Assembly: GCA_949283255.1 (NCBI GenBank)
Contig: CASDRS010000016.1
Span: 1 to 64,000 of the forward strand
DNA length: 64,000 nt
Source of the DNA: an uncultured bacterium
Lineage (GTDB): Bacteria > Cyanobacteriota > Vampirovibrionia > Gastranaerophilales > Gastranaerophilaceae
Reading direction: 5' to 3'
A program made the position numbers and the translations under genes. Under the pieces are notes generated by a model, which had not been told where the DNA came from, did no database searches, and was given only the letters and a program-made list of their open reading frames with translations. Positions 36,031 to 43,919 of the stretch are shown here, piece after piece (the first letter of the stretch is position 1; the number at the start of each line of letters is the position of its first letter).

Positions 36031-36758
36031 TTTATACATTTTTTTATTTGTTCTGATATGTGATTACGAGCTTTTATCTCGCCCATCGTTGCAATATCAA
36101 AGTTTGAAGTAACTATCTCCGGTAAAACTTTAATATAATAATTAACAGGTTTTTCTCCGGCATTGAATGGTGAACTGTTTTTGATTAAAAACGGATAATC
36201 CGTTTCGATTTTTATTGGCACTATATTAATTCCTGAAGCTATCGCTATTTGAGCTGCCCCTTTATGAATTTTAATTTCTTCTCCCGGCAGAGTCCTTGTA
36301 CCTGTCGGGAAAATTATAATATTGTACCCTTCTTTTAAAGCTTCCGTTGCATTATGAGTAAAAGTGTTTGTATCAATGTCATTTATTATATATAGCGATT
36401 TTACAATATTTCTCATAAACGGGTTTTTTAATAACTCTTTTTTGGCAAGGCATAGTGAATCTGGCATCTGGCCTATAAGAAGGATTATATCTATAAAACT
36501 CGGATGCGAAGCTACAACTATTTTTCCCTTAATATCATCCAAATTGCCATTTATATGTATATTAAGAATTTTTGTTGTCTTCATTATCCATATAAAAAAT
36601 TTCCATGACCAGTGGATAATATCAGCATAGTGTTTTCTTCTTTTTGTTTCATCCAAAAATAAAGCTAAAATCGGGAATATAACTAATCCTATTGTAATGG
36701 CTCCAAGACCAAATATACACATCTCGATTAATACTAAAATTTTCCTGATTAATCTCAT
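36027..36758 (-). CDS. PlsC-family 1-acyl-glycerol-phosphate-type acyltransferase
   Basis: A 243-aa membrane-associated acyltransferase. N-terminal hydrophobic segment (LIEMCIFGLGAITIGLVIFPILALFL), then the catalytic HPSFID (H-x4-D) at about 82, substrate motif FPTGTRT at about 150 and IVPIKIETDYPFL. This family transfers acyl chains from ACP or CoA to glycerolipids; within aryl polyene clusters a homologue is thought to take part in building the lipid anchor. It overlaps the preceding ketosynthase-like gene by 4 bases (ATGA). Confidence 0.88.
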   Translation of the reverse strand: MRLIRKILVLIEMCIFGLGAITIGLVIFPILALFLDETKRRKHYADIIHWSWKFFIWIMKTTKILNIHINGNLDDIKGKIVVASHPSFIDIILLIGQMPDSLCLAKKELLKNPFMRNIVKSLYIINDIDTNTFTHNATEALKEGYNIIIFPTGTRTLPGEEIKIHKGAAQIAIASGINIVPIKIETDYPFLIKNSSPFNAGEKPVNYYIKVLPEIVTSNFDIATMGEIKARNHISEQIKKCIN

Positions 36759-37345
36759 TTCGGTAATCTCCGAATTGTGTATAATCGGCTTATAAACAAA
36801 TCACTTTCACCATCCAAAAATTTCACTAAATCATCAAATCCGTCTTTAGCAGGTAAATCTTCTGAATTTTCACTCAAACAAAATGCCCCATCATTGTTAC
36901 GCTCAATAGATATTGCAACACTCTCTACTCCGCCAAGACTCTCCGAATAACAAAAAATGCTGTCTCCAATCATAATACTCTCCAGAAGTCCTGCAGAAAC
37001 AGATTCTTTACCGGCAGAGATAGAATTATAACTTTTCTTATTTTTTTCAAGAAGAGTAAAAAGCCCTATAGCAGCATTGTGTACAGAAGAGCTAAATCCG
37101 GATGGAGAAACTTCCCCATCTGTTTGACGCTGCTTAATAAGCTTTATTACCCTGTCAACATCTCCGTAACAAGAGGCAAATACAAGCTCCTTGCTCTCAT
37201 TATCGTAAACTTTGTACAATGTATATAAAGCTGCACGTCCGTATAAATCTAACTTTCTCCTGATAAGCATAGGAATAAAAGAGACGTCTATATTATCTCC
37301 TTTTATATAAGAATATTTTTTTATGTCAAAAAATACTTCCTTCAT
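36755..37345 (-). CDS. Ketosynthase N-terminal-domain protein (chain-length-factor-like)
   Basis: A 196-aa protein matching the short ketoacyl-synthase-like partner found in aryl polyene clusters: RAALYTLYKVYDNESKELVFASCYGDVDRVIKLIKQ, then PSGFSSSVHNAAIGLFTL and an SAGKESVSAGLLESI segment. The SVHNAAIG region replaces the active-site Cys motif, so it lacks the Cys-His-His triad and probably works as a partner subunit. First gene of the minus-strand operon, with the ATG 9 bases after the -10 box and no Shine-Dalgarno sequence. Confidence 0.8.
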   Translation of the reverse strand: MKEVFFDIKKYSYIKGDNIDVSFIPMLIRRKLDLYGRAALYTLYKVYDNESKELVFASCYGDVDRVIKLIKQRQTDGEVSPSGFSSSVHNAAIGLFTLLEKNKKSYNSISAGKESVSAGLLESIMIGDSIFCYSESLGGVESVAISIERNNDGAFCLSENSEDLPAKDGFDDLVKFLDGESDLFISRLYTIRRLPK

Positions 37346-37354
37346 GATAATATA

Positions 37355-37383
37355 AGTATAATATTGTTGGAAAAATTCTGCAA
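37355..37383 (-). promoter_or_regulatory. Promoter of the minus-strand polyene operon (near-leaderless)
   Basis: On the minus strand TTGCAG (37383-37378), 17-base spacer, TATACT (37360-37355), then 9 bases to the ATG at 37345. The -35 and spacing are identical to those of alr. The region is only 50 bases wide and is shared with the divergent ketosynthase gene at 37396. Confidence 0.55.
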
Positions 37384-37395
37384 TAACGAGGTAAA

Positions 37396-38457
37396 ATGAT
37401 TAAGATTACTAAAACTGCCGCTATTTGTAATATGGGAGACAATTTGGAAGAAATCTTCCAAAATATTGTAGCGGGCAAGCTTTGTGATTTTAAAATAAAA
37501 TCATGCCTGCCGACGGTAGATGATTTGCGTTGTAACAATATGCTTGTCCATTGTGTAACCCAAATGCAGCAGGAAGTTAATGATTTAATCCAAAAATATG
37601 GTAAAAAGCGTATCGGTATTGTTATTGCAACAACTAACACAGGTATTGATAATTTCGAGGATACAGGGAATTATGAATATTTAAAAATGAGTAATCCTGC
37701 CGAATTTTTGAAAGATTACCTTGATTTGGATGGGTTTTACTGCGGAATATCGACAGCCTGCTCTTCCGGAATAAAAGTTTTTTCTACTGCAAGAAGATTG
37801 ATGGAACATGGCATTTGTGATGCCGTAATTGCCGGCGGAACAGACGAAAAATCAAGATTTCCTCTGGCTGGGTTTAAGTCGCTGGAAGTCTTATCCAAAA
37901 CCCGTTCTATACCTTTTAGTAAAAATCGTTCAGGCATGAATATATCTGAAGGTGCTGCTTTATTTATTCTGGAGCAAGACGGGCAAGGTATAAATATAAA
38001 AGGAATAGGAGAGACCTCCGATGCATACCATGCGGCAACTCCTGACCCGCAAGGGATAGAAGCTGCTAATGCAATGACTATTGCACTAAATGAAGCACAT
38101 CTGAAACCGGAAGAGATAGACTACGTAAATCTTCACGGAACGGGAACGGTTTCTAACGATTTGATGGAAGCAAATGCAATATACAAGGTTTTGGGCTCCA
38201 ATATTCCGATAAGTTCAACTAAACCACTTACAGGCCACTGCCTTGGTGCTGCAGCGAGTATTGAAACCGCTATATGCTGTGCCTTACTTGAATATGGCAA
38301 AACTCTTCCTCCACATGTTTATGATGGGGAATACGATTTTAACTTGCCAAAATTGAATTTGGTTAATTATAATTGCCATATTCAAAATATAGAAAATGTT
38401 ATGTGTAACGCGTTCGGATTTGGCGGAACAAATGCGGTTATAATTTTAGGGAAATAA
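37396..38457 (+). CDS. Beta-ketoacyl-ACP synthase, FabF type (first)
   Basis: Condensing enzyme, 353 aa. The complete Cys-His-His triad is visible: STACSSGIK (about residue 119), LHGTGTVSND (about 250) and PLTGHCLGAA (about 280), with a GFGGTNAV C-terminus. The N-terminus is shorter and less conserved than in FabF (about 410 aa), typical of the ketosynthase paired with a chain-length-factor-like subunit. First gene of the plus-strand operon of four, with a CGAGGTAAA ribosome binding site. Confidence 0.92.
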   Translation: MIKITKTAAICNMGDNLEEIFQNIVAGKLCDFKIKSCLPTVDDLRCNNMLVHCVTQMQQEVNDLIQKYGKKRIGIVIATTNTGIDNFEDTGNYEYLKMSNPAEFLKDYLDLDGFYCGISTACSSGIKVFSTARRLMEHGICDAVIAGGTDEKSRFPLAGFKSLEVLSKTRSIPFSKNRSGMNISEGAALFILEQDGQGINIKGIGETSDAYHAATPDPQGIEAANAMTIALNEAHLKPEEIDYVNLHGTGTVSNDLMEANAIYKVLGSNIPISSTKPLTGHCLGAAASIETAICCALLEYGKTLPPHVYDGEYDFNLPKLNLVNYNCHIQNIENVMCNAFGFGGTNAVIILGK

Positions 38458-38458
38458 G

Positions 38459-38914
38459 ATGAAATATAATCTGGAAGACATATTACCACACAATCACCCA
38501 ATGATACTGATTGATGATATTAATGAAATAAACCTCAAGGAAGGATATATTACGGCATACGTAACAATAAGAGAGGACAACCTTTTTTATGAAAAAAGTC
38601 TTGATGGAGTATCAAGTCTTGTGGGTATAGAGTTTATGGCTCAGACGATTGCGTGTTATTCTTATTTTAAGAACGGTGAAAATCCTCCTAAAATAGGCTT
38701 TTTGTTGGGTACAAGATTGTATAAATCGAATATAGAAAAGTTTGAACGTGGTAAAAAATATAATATCCGCGCTAAGGAAATTTATTGCGATAATGAACTT
38801 GTCTCATTTGAATGTTTAATTTATAATGAAGATATGGAATGCGCAAGTGCTGTAGTCAATGCTTATCAGCCTCAAGATGCTTCGGAATTTTTGAATAGCG
38901 GGGTTTTAGGATAA
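38459..38914 (+). CDS. Hot-dog 3-hydroxyacyl-ACP dehydratase
   Basis: A 151-aa FabZ/FabA-related dehydratase. LPHNHPMILIDDI near residue 14 carries the catalytic His of the family, and GIEFMAQTIACYSYF near residue 60 carries the catalytic acidic residue. This is the pattern of the stand-alone dehydratase of aryl polyene clusters. It would work with the dehydratase domain fused to the ligase at 33537. It lies 1 base after the ketosynthase gene; its stop overlaps the next ATG (TAATG). Confidence 0.85.
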   Translation: MKYNLEDILPHNHPMILIDDINEINLKEGYITAYVTIREDNLFYEKSLDGVSSLVGIEFMAQTIACYSYFKNGENPPKIGFLLGTRLYKSNIEKFERGKKYNIRAKEIYCDNELVSFECLIYNEDMECASAVVNAYQPQDASEFLNSGVLG

Positions 38915-39639
38915 TGGGAAAACAAGTTTTAATTACAGGATCCAGTCGTGGTATCGGAAAAGAAACAGCTTTATATCTTGCAAAAAACGGTTATGACATT
39001 GTTTTGCATTGTAATAGAAATATTGAGCAAGCAAAAGAAGTTCTTGAAGAAGTCAAATCTTTAGGGGTTCAGGGCAGAATTTTGCAATTTAATATTTCAA
39101 ACAGAGAAGAGTGCCGAGAAGTTATTTCCAAAGATATTGAGCAAAATGGTGTATATTATGGCGTAGTCTTAAATGCCGGCATAGCAAAAGATGCAGTATT
39201 TCCTGCAATGGAAGATAGTGCTTGGGACAGTGTTTTGAATACAAATCTCGGCGGGTTTTATAATGTATTAAAACCTATTGTAATGCCGATGATTGAGAAC
39301 AGAATTAAGGGCAGAATTGTTACAATGTCTTCGATATCAGGGTTGAGAGGGAATTACGGACAAGTCAATTACAGTGCTTCAAAAGCAGGAATTATCGGTG
39401 CCACAAAGGCGTTATCCTTAGAACTTGCGAAGAGAAAAATTACCGTAAATTGTGTTGCCCCTGGGGTTATCGAAAGCGATATGACAAAAGATTTGCCGAT
39501 AGATGAGATGAAAAAACTTATTCCAATGAAGCGACTTGGCACAGGAAAAGAAGTTGCAAGTCTCGTTAATTACCTTATGAGCGAGGACGCAGGCTATATT
39601 ACGGGCCAAGTTATATCTGTTAATGGGGGAATGTATTAA
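38914..39639 (+). CDS. 3-oxoacyl-ACP reductase (FabG-like)
   Basis: NADPH-dependent short-chain dehydrogenase/reductase, 241 aa. Cofactor motif TGSSRGIG (residues 7-14), NAGIAKD, the catalytic triad Ser (TMSSISG), Tyr and Lys (YSASKAG), and a C-terminal EDAGYITGQVISVNGGMY that is nearly identical to FabG. Reduces 3-ketoacyl-ACP intermediates of the polyene chain. It is coupled to both neighbours by TAATG overlaps. Confidence 0.93.
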   Translation: MGKQVLITGSSRGIGKETALYLAKNGYDIVLHCNRNIEQAKEVLEEVKSLGVQGRILQFNISNREECREVISKDIEQNGVYYGVVLNAGIAKDAVFPAMEDSAWDSVLNTNLGGFYNVLKPIVMPMIENRIKGRIVTMSSISGLRGNYGQVNYSASKAGIIGATKALSLELAKRKITVNCVAPGVIESDMTKDLPIDEMKKLIPMKRLGTGKEVASLVNYLMSEDAGYITGQVISVNGGMY

Positions 39640-40865
39640 TGAAGCGTGTAGTAGTAACAGGCATGTCGCAAATAAGTCCTCTCGGGGTTACGAGAGAATC
39701 GGCATTTGAAAAATTGTTGTCGCAAACAAATTGTGTTCAGTATATGCCTGAATTTGAAGTTTTTACACGTTTAAATACGAAATTGGCAGCTCCCGCAAAA
39801 GATTTTGAGATACCGCAACATTATACGCGCAAAGTTTTGCGAACAATGGGGCGTGTAGGTGTTTTGAGTGTTGCAAGCGCAGAAGAGGCTCTTACAGACG
39901 CAGGCTTGATAGGGGATTCTATTATAACAGATGGCAGAACAGGCGTAAGCTATGGTTCTTCTACCGGATCTTTGGAAAGTATCATAGATTTTTATTCAAT
40001 GATGGTAGAAAAAGAGGTAAAAACAGTAACTTCTGGTAGTTACGTAAAAATGATGCCACAAACGACTGCCGTAAATATATCGTTATATTTCAAAACCACG
40101 GGGCGCCTTATTCCGACATCAACGGCATGTACTTCCGGTTCAATGGGGGTCGGGTATGCTTATGAGGCGATAAAAAATGGTTATGCGACTGTGATGATTG
40201 CCGGCGGGGCTGATGAACTTCACCCTACACAAGTTGCCATATTTGATACACTTTATGCAACAAGCCAGAAGAATTCTACTCCGGAATTAACCCCATCTCC
40301 GTTTGACAGAGATAGAGATGGTTTGGTAATAGGGGAAGGGGCAGGAACATTAATCTTAGAGGAATATGAGCATGCCAAGAACAGAGGGGCAAAGATATAT
40401 GCGGAAGTAATCGGCTTTGGCACAAGTACTGATGGAACACATATAACTAGTCCAAATCAGGAAAAGATGAAATCGGCTCTTGAGTTGGCGTTGAAGGATG
40501 CAAACATTTCACCTGATGATATCGGTTATGTAAACGCCCACGGTACAGCGACTTTGCAGGGGGATGTAGCAGAGAGCAACGCAACGTATGAGATTTTCAA
40601 GCGAGCAGTACCAATAAGTTCCATAAAAAGTTACACAGGCCATACTCTGGGGGCGTGCGGTGCTATAGAAGCTGTAATGACAATAGATATGGCAAGAAAA
40701 AAATGGTTTTGTCCGACACTAAATTTGAATAATGTGGATGAAAATTGCGGCAAATTGGATTACATCAAGGGCAGCGGACGTGAGATTGATACAAAAATAG
40801 TTATGTCCAATAACTTTGCCTTTGGCGGAATAAATACTTCATTGATATTCAAAATATTGGAATAG
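39639..40865 (+). CDS. Beta-ketoacyl-ACP synthase, FabF type (second)
   Basis: A 408-aa condensing enzyme with a full-length FabF fold: VVVTGMSQISPLG N-terminus, STACTSGSMG (active-site Cys, about residue 168), NAHGTATLQGD, SYTGHTLGACGA and NFAFGGINTSL. All three catalytic residues are present. In aryl polyene systems two such ketosynthases extend the chain with different partners. Last gene of the plus-strand operon; no terminator hairpin is evident before the tRNA promoter. Confidence 0.93.
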   Translation: MKRVVVTGMSQISPLGVTRESAFEKLLSQTNCVQYMPEFEVFTRLNTKLAAPAKDFEIPQHYTRKVLRTMGRVGVLSVASAEEALTDAGLIGDSIITDGRTGVSYGSSTGSLESIIDFYSMMVEKEVKTVTSGSYVKMMPQTTAVNISLYFKTTGRLIPTSTACTSGSMGVGYAYEAIKNGYATVMIAGGADELHPTQVAIFDTLYATSQKNSTPELTPSPFDRDRDGLVIGEGAGTLILEEYEHAKNRGAKIYAEVIGFGTSTDGTHITSPNQEKMKSALELALKDANISPDDIGYVNAHGTATLQGDVAESNATYEIFKRAVPISSIKSYTGHTLGACGAIEAVMTIDMARKKWFCPTLNLNNVDENCGKLDYIKGSGREIDTKIVMSNNFAFGGINTSLIFKILE

Positions 40866-40941
40866 AGCTGAAAAAGGCGCAATTTTTTGGAATAAAGTTA
40901 ATAAATATAACAAAAAGCGAAAGAAAAATATAAAAAAAGAC

Positions 40942-40969
40942 TTTACAAAAAAAAATTAGCATGTACAAT
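40942..40969 (+). promoter_or_regulatory. Promoter of the tRNA-Ala gene
   Basis: TTTACA at 40942-40947, 16-base spacer, TACAAT at 40964-40969. Transcription would start near 40976, giving about 56 bases of 5' leader before the tRNA. Confidence 0.6.
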
Positions 40970-41031
40970 AAGAAAGTAACCGCTGTGAGGTGGTGTCCTG
41001 CAAGACAGTAAGGACAAAACAAATCAAGTGC

Positions 41032-41107
41032 GGGGGATTAGCTCAATTGGTAGAGCACCTGCTTTGCACGCAGGGGGTTAGGAGTTCGAGTCTCCTATTC
41101 TCCACCA
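41032..41107 (+). tRNA. tRNA-Ala (anticodon TGC), CCA encoded
   Basis: Full cloverleaf read by hand. Acceptor GGGGGAT (41032-41038) pairs with ATTCTCC (41097-41103) with two G-U pairs; D-arm GCTC/GAGC; anticodon stem CCTGC/GCAGG with loop TTTGCAC (anticodon TGC at 41065-41067); T-arm AGGAG/CTCCT with the TTCGAGT loop; discriminator A104 then CCA (41105-41107). It has its own promoter and terminator. In the gap 40866-41274 there is nothing else beyond these and a -10 box for the photolyase gene. Confidence 0.98.
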
Positions 41108-41144
41108 TAAAAGAGACTTTCATTTGAAGGTCTCTTTTATTTTG
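41108..41144 (+). terminator. Rho-independent terminator of the tRNA gene
   Basis: TAAAAGAGAC (41108-41117) pairs perfectly with GTCTCTTTTA (41130-41139); the stem can extend inward (TTTC with GAAG). A T-rich tail follows. Confidence 0.88.
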
Positions 41145-41262
41145 CAAACTTTATTATTATAATGTGTCGGGGATTTTGGCATTTTTAGTCGGGAATTAAG
41201 TCACAAAGTAATTATATTTATCCCTCGGAAGTTTGGCGAATGTGTTTTTTAATTTGGTATTT

Positions 41263-41268
41263 TAAAAT
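41263..41268 (+). promoter_or_regulatory. -10 box for the photolyase gene (leaderless)
   Basis: TAAAAT at 41263-41268 lies 6 bases before the ATG at 41275, which has no Shine-Dalgarno sequence. No convincing -35 is seen. The spacing is identical to that at rimI. Confidence 0.35.
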
Positions 41269-41274
41269 CTTTAA

Positions 41275-42561
41275 ATGCCGAGAATTATTAAAAATACTCT
41301 CTTAAATTACATTCAGATTGATTTTGTAGTAGAACAAACAATTAATCCTGCAAGGATTTTTGTGCTAAACAATAAACCGGTTAAAGATGGTCAAATTATT
41401 TACCTCTGTGAAAGGGAACTTCGAGCCAAAGATAATTTTGCCTTGCAATTTGCACTTCAAAAAAGCAGGGAATTAAATTTACCATTAAAAATAATTCATC
41501 CCAAAATCAATTACACATATCAGCCAAAACAAAAATTTATCAATAAACAAATTGCTCAAGCAGAAAAGCAATTTAAACAAATTGGGTTAGATTTTGAAAT
41601 TATTGAAAAATCTCCGGCTGAAATTATTAAAATCTTGGAACCAGCCTTGGTAATTCTTGATTTTAACCCGATTTTAAAAAGAAATTATCTAAAAAATGCG
41701 GATTTTAAAATATATGAGGTTGACGGACATAATATTGTTCCTGCAAGATTTGTTTCAGATAAGCAAGAATATTCTGCTGCAACTATGCGCCGAAAAATTT
41801 ATTATAATATTTATCAGTTTTTAACAGAATTTGAGAATTTAGCTACAGAAAACGTCGAAGCCGATTATGTATTAGAAGATTTTATTAAAGATAAATTGCC
41901 ATATTATGCTGAATACAAAAATGATACTTCCAAAAATGTTTTATCAGGTTTATCGAAATACTTAAATTTGGGTTTTATATCGAGTCAAAGAATTGCTCTA
42001 GAGGTTATAAAATCAAGAGCAGATGATATAAATAAAGAGACGTTTTTAGAAGAACTGATTATCCGAAAAGAATTGGCGGATAATTTTTGTCTGTATTCTA
42101 AAAATTTTAAAGATTTTTCAGGAGTTCCTTCATGGGCAAAAATATCTTTAGAAAATCATAAATATGATATCAGATCATATATTTATTCTCTCGAACAGTT
42201 AGAAAATGCAAAAACGCATGACAAATTATGGAATGCTACACAAATTCAATTAATGAAAGCAGGAATTGTTCACGGGTATTTGAGAATGTATTGGGCAAAG
42301 AAAATTTTAGAATGGACCGCTTCGCCGGATGAAGCACTAAAAATTGCAATATATCTGAATGACAAATATGCTTATGATTCACCTTCCGCAAACGGCTATG
42401 TCGGAATTTTGTGGGCAATGGGCGGTTTGCACGATAGAGCATTTATTGATTATCCAATCACAGGGAAAATCCGCAGAATGACTTATGACTCTTTAAAAAG
42501 GAAATATGATTTAAGTGATTATTTGAAAAAATATGTGTCGATAGATTCGATCAATCTGTGA
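41275..42561 (+). CDS. phr: Class II CPD photolyase
   Basis: FAD enzyme that repairs cyclobutane pyrimidine dimers in blue light. At 428 aa it has typical class II length. N-terminal Rossmann-like domain (IYLCERELRAKDNFALQFAL), then the FAD-binding helical domain with LSKYLNLGFIS and ELIIRKELADNFCLYS, and the class II hallmark stretch at about residues 335-415: KAGIVHGYLRMYWAKKILEW, YLNDKYAYDSPSANGYVGILWAMGGLHDRAF and GKIRRMTYDSLKRKYD. It looks intact. It stands alone directly after tRNA-Ala. Its presence is unexpected in a gut-type anaerobe and suggests light exposure at some stage or acquisition by transfer. Confidence 0.92.
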   Translation: MPRIIKNTLLNYIQIDFVVEQTINPARIFVLNNKPVKDGQIIYLCERELRAKDNFALQFALQKSRELNLPLKIIHPKINYTYQPKQKFINKQIAQAEKQFKQIGLDFEIIEKSPAEIIKILEPALVILDFNPILKRNYLKNADFKIYEVDGHNIVPARFVSDKQEYSAATMRRKIYYNIYQFLTEFENLATENVEADYVLEDFIKDKLPYYAEYKNDTSKNVLSGLSKYLNLGFISSQRIALEVIKSRADDINKETFLEELIIRKELADNFCLYSKNFKDFSGVPSWAKISLENHKYDIRSYIYSLEQLENAKTHDKLWNATQIQLMKAGIVHGYLRMYWAKKILEWTASPDEALKIAIYLNDKYAYDSPSANGYVGILWAMGGLHDRAFIDYPITGKIRRMTYDSLKRKYDLSDYLKKYVSIDSINL

Positions 42562-42677
42562 GCAAAGTGCAGAGAGCTTCTGCAAAAATAACATAAGTTC
42601 TTTGACGCAAAATTTTAGATATATTAAACACGAGTAGGTCAAGACAATCTCATATTTTCGTTTATCGTAGTTGGTAT

Positions 42678-43919
42678 TTATACAAACATTTGTTGGAGTA
42701 AGCCTTTTTTGAACTGTTGCCAGTCAGAAAGAAGTGCTTTTTTCTCTTCAATAAGCTCATCCATTTTTGATAATACTTTTGCTATCTTCTCTTGCTCTTC
42801 TAGGCAAGGAACAAGGAAATTTAATTCTGTTAACTGAGTTACTTTAATGCTTGGTTGAGCCTGATTCATTTCTATAGACTTGATTCTTTTTTTATTTTTA
42901 GGTTCACTTAACAAATATGTCATAAATAATGAAGAATTAGTGTCAAATCTAAGACCTACAATATTTTGAGCGATAACACAGTTTAATTTTTGATTATAAT
43001 AAGAAACTTCTCCAGCATAAAAACCTACAGTAGAAAATAAAACATCCCCTTTTTCTATATACCCTCTGAAAAAACTCTTGTATGTATCACCATTTACATA
43101 TTTTGCTATTTTATTATAGTTTATTCTGTTGTTTTCCATAGAAGCAATTTCAAGTAAAGGATAACCTTCTTTTGAAAGTGGAGGAGTTTTTCCTCTATTG
43201 TCAATTATTTTTGATACAATATCCTTTAACTTTTTTTCTTCCCAATCTGGGTAGGGGTTGTTGTTGGAGTCTTTGAAGCGGATTTGTTGAGAAAAGATTT
43301 TTTGCATAAGCCCTTTCTTTTGTTCTTCAAGGTCTTTAACCTCACCCTCACACTCATTAATCAAATCATCGACCTTGCTTAAAAATCCCGCAATCTTCTC
43401 CTGCTCCTCAAGACAAGGAATTTTTAATTTAATATTTGCTAAATTATCTTGATTAATATTTGTATTAGCACTTGAAGAACTTCTTTTCAGAACTTCTCTT
43501 CTAAAACTATCAACTATAAAACAATATCTTTTATATAATAAGTTTAAACACAATTTATGTTCCCTAAAACGTATAAGAAACCCTGAAAAAACTGTATCTT
43601 TTAAGTCTTCCATGACTACTGAAGGTAATCCGACACCAGATGGCTTAACAGAAGAACGTACAAAAATAACATCACCTTTTTTTAAATCATTAAGTTGACG
43701 TTCTTTTTCACTTGTTTCAACTAAGTCATAGTCGTCATTATATAAGCAATCTTTGCCAAAAACATCTTGCAAATTAATAAATTTATGTCCATGCCCAAAG
43801 AATTCGCTTCCCTTGGCTATACCGTTTCTTAATTCTCCAATATCACCAAGTAAATTTTCTTCCCACTCAGGATAAGCATTTCCATTTTTATCTTTAAATC
43901 TTAATTTCGGTTTAGTCAT
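42678..43919 (-). CDS. hsdS: Type I restriction-modification specificity subunit
   Basis: A 413-aa S subunit with two target recognition domains in tandem. Each half opens with the same signature, LRFKDKNGNAYPEWEE (residue about 5) and IRFKDSNNNPYPDWEEKKL (about 215), and each ends with CLEEQEKIAxxLSKxDxLIxE coiled-coil helices. The two TRDs set a bipartite DNA target that cannot be predicted here. It overlaps the preceding AbiJ/HEPN-like gene by 8 bases. No second or inverted hsdS fragment is nearby, so phase variation by inversion is not evident. Stops 116 bases from the convergent photolyase gene. Confidence 0.95.
   Translation of the reverse strand: MTKPKLRFKDKNGNAYPEWEENLLGDIGELRNGIAKGSEFFGHGHKFINLQDVFGKDCLYNDDYDLVETSEKERQLNDLKKGDVIFVRSSVKPSGVGLPSVVMEDLKDTVFSGFLIRFREHKLCLNLLYKRYCFIVDSFRREVLKRSSSSANTNINQDNLANIKLKIPCLEEQEKIAGFLSKVDDLINECEGEVKDLEEQKKGLMQKIFSQQIRFKDSNNNPYPDWEEKKLKDIVSKIIDNRGKTPPLSKEGYPLLEIASMENNRINYNKIAKYVNGDTYKSFFRGYIEKGDVLFSTVGFYAGEVSYYNQKLNCVIAQNIVGLRFDTNSSLFMTYLLSEPKNKKRIKSIEMNQAQPSIKVTQLTELNFLVPCLEEQEKIAKVLSKMDELIEEKKALLSDWQQFKKGLLQQMFV

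Noticed and set aside
29052-40865. Flexirubin/dialkylresorcinol cluster or ordinary fatty-acid synthesis genes
   Set aside because: No DarA/DarB-type genes are present. The LolA-like, MMPL, COG4648-like and chain-length-factor-like genes together fit an aryl-polyene-type pathway better than FAS II.
42568-42584. TGCAGA-GAGCT-TCTGCA hairpin between photolyase and hsdS as a terminator
   Set aside because: On neither strand is the stem followed by a T-run (A-run on the plus strand, T-run before the stem on the minus strand).
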